Shown: piece after piece, positions 63,321 through 64,000 of the stretch | Layout of the letters: each line of letters begins with the position of its first letter | Position numbering within the stretch: position 1 is the stretch's first letter | Assembly: GCA_016789745.1 (NCBI GenBank) | Contig: JAEUQF010000230.1 | Span: forward strand, 36,586 to 100,585 | Direction of reading: 5' to 3' | Source of the DNA: Bryobacterales bacterium | Lineage (GTDB): Bacteria; Acidobacteriota; Terriglobia; Bryobacterales; Bryobacteraceae | Length of the DNA: 64,000 nt | The notes under the pieces: generated by a model | Told to the model about the DNA's origin: nothing | Database searches by the model: none | Seen by the model: only the letters and a program-made list of their open reading frames with translations | Program-made: the position numbers and the translations under genes

Positions 63321-64000
63321 TCAATTGTGTACTTTTTCCACGTGCTTTATGCAGGTTGTTGCGTCGGAAAGCGCTTTTTGCCAATTACCGTCGCTAACCG
63401 GGATCACCGTGCGCGGCCCTCGTCCCCATGGCTGCCAGCGCGCCAGGAAGCGTTCTGACGGGTAGCCTGCGAAGATGCAGACCAGCGGAACACCGCAAAC
63501 GGCGGCGATATGCTGCCCCGCCGAGTCATAGCCCGCATAGAACTTTGCGGAGGTAATACAGCGTGCGAAATCCTCAAATGGACCTGTAATGGTTTGTACA
63601 TTTGGTAGTCCGGCTGTGGCTTGATCTACACGGGCGCCCTCCTCCCCGGACCCGCCGCGGTCCACCAGGCAACTGCGTCCGGTAGCTGCCAACTGCTCCA
63701 AAAGACCGCGTTCGAAGCCCGCGGGGAGCTTTTTGCTCGGGTTTTCGCCGACCCCGAGGCTGACGGTGATCTCCGCCCGCACCTTCGGTTCGTCGGCAGG
63801 CAATGCTAAGTAGGCTCGGGCACGAACGCCAAATTGCTCATAAATCCAGCGTTCTGTTAATTCGCCGAGGCTGGCATTTTCGTATTCTCCATAGGTCCGG
63901 CTTTCGAAAAATACGTGACGATTTGGTTCGCAAACCGGTAGCAGGCCGAGTTGGCTCAAGCGGGAATCGGGATCGAGGACGAGGGTATCGGGGGCTGCGA
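63321..64000 (-). CDS. glycosyltransferase family 9-like protein, C-terminal part
   Basis: The frame is open to the right edge (reading ...PDTLVLDPDSRLSQLG), so the gene begins outside the window; a TTG at 63959 is probably not the real start. The 226 visible residues show a GT-B C-terminal domain of the heptosyltransferase type: ITVSLGVGENPSKKLP, a long linker, and FYAGYDSAGQHIAAVCGVPLVCIFAGYPSERF, which is the ADP-sugar binding end. Likely role: adding a sugar to lipopolysaccharide core or another surface glycan. The 68 bases before the kinase gene hold no visible feature. Confidence 0.78.
   Translation of the reverse strand, partial: AAPDTLVLDPDSRLSQLGLLPVCEPNRHVFFESRTYGEYENASLGELTERWIYEQFGVRARAYLALPADEPKVRAEITVSLGVGENPSKKLPAGFERGLLEQLAATGRSCLVDRGGSGEEGARVDQATAGLPNVQTITGPFEDFARCITSAKFYAGYDSAGQHIAAVCGVPLVCIFAGYPSERFLARWQPWGRGPRTVIPVSDGNWQKALSDATTCIKHVEKVHN

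Overview
The window is a GC-rich bacterial chromosome segment, most likely from Acidobacteriota of the Bryobacterales/Solibacteraceae kind. The strongest taxonomic hint is the secreted protein at 30617-32179, which ends in the domain known as the Solibacter uncharacterised C-terminal domain (TIGR03437) after BACON-type repeats. Other hints are the TonB receptor with a carboxypeptidase-regulatory N-terminus, the ECF sigma/serine-threonine kinase pair, and the many secreted beta-propeller and Tat-exported proteins. This placement is inferred from family content, not from a search. I saw no rRNA, tRNA, CRISPR array, insertion sequence or prophage.

Layout. 1-4935: metal efflux (end of an RND adaptor gene, a CusA/CzcA-type pump, and a convergent His-rich NicO-type Ni/Co exporter). 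5027-8775: deoC, a GAF-GAF-PP2C phosphatase and lysA. 8788-9178: a frameshifted small gene. 9199-12899: an ECF sigma factor with a kinase-TPR protein and a small coiled-coil protein. 12937-16985: a PEP-CTERM protein and a 1155-residue protein with 17 ELWxSDGT repeats. 17061-32179: mostly secreted catabolic or unknown proteins, including a baeRF-like protein, a formamidase-like protein with three PIG-L deacetylase paralogues, a BtpA-like protein, an SMP-30-like lactonase and a BACON protein. 32200-35754: gamma-carbonic-anhydrase-like gene, hisS and aspS in one overlapping operon. 35834-43692: a GMC oxidoreductase pair, a heme-bearing propeller protein, two decayed genes, DUF1810, ackA and ribBA. 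43743-51586: five tightly coupled genes (below). 51588-64000: a multiheme cytochrome with an FMN alpha-hydroxyacid oxidase, a TlpA-like protein, a TonB receptor, a lipoprotein, a second ECF sigma with a VOC protein, a PhoD-like phosphatase, a hybrid histidine kinase and a partial glycosyltransferase.

The most unusual locus is 43743-51586. Its first gene reads in one frame through a complete heavy-metal P-type ATPase (CPC, DKTGT, GDGINDAP) and then a complete HflK-like SPFH/band-7 protein. It is followed by HflC-like and HflK-like SPFH proteins, a membrane-anchored NTF2-like protein, and a PDZ/multi-TM/GAF/PP2C phosphatase. Four-base or longer overlaps join most genes. I infer a membrane complex in which a metal transporter is covalently built into an SPFH scaffold and linked to a regulatory phosphatase.

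Other points: the ribBA product has lost the GTP cyclohydrolase II catalytic residues while keeping the zinc cysteines; two of the three PIG-L proteins have lost the zinc-binding motif; and four small genes are broken by frameshifts or a nonsense codon while all core genes are intact.
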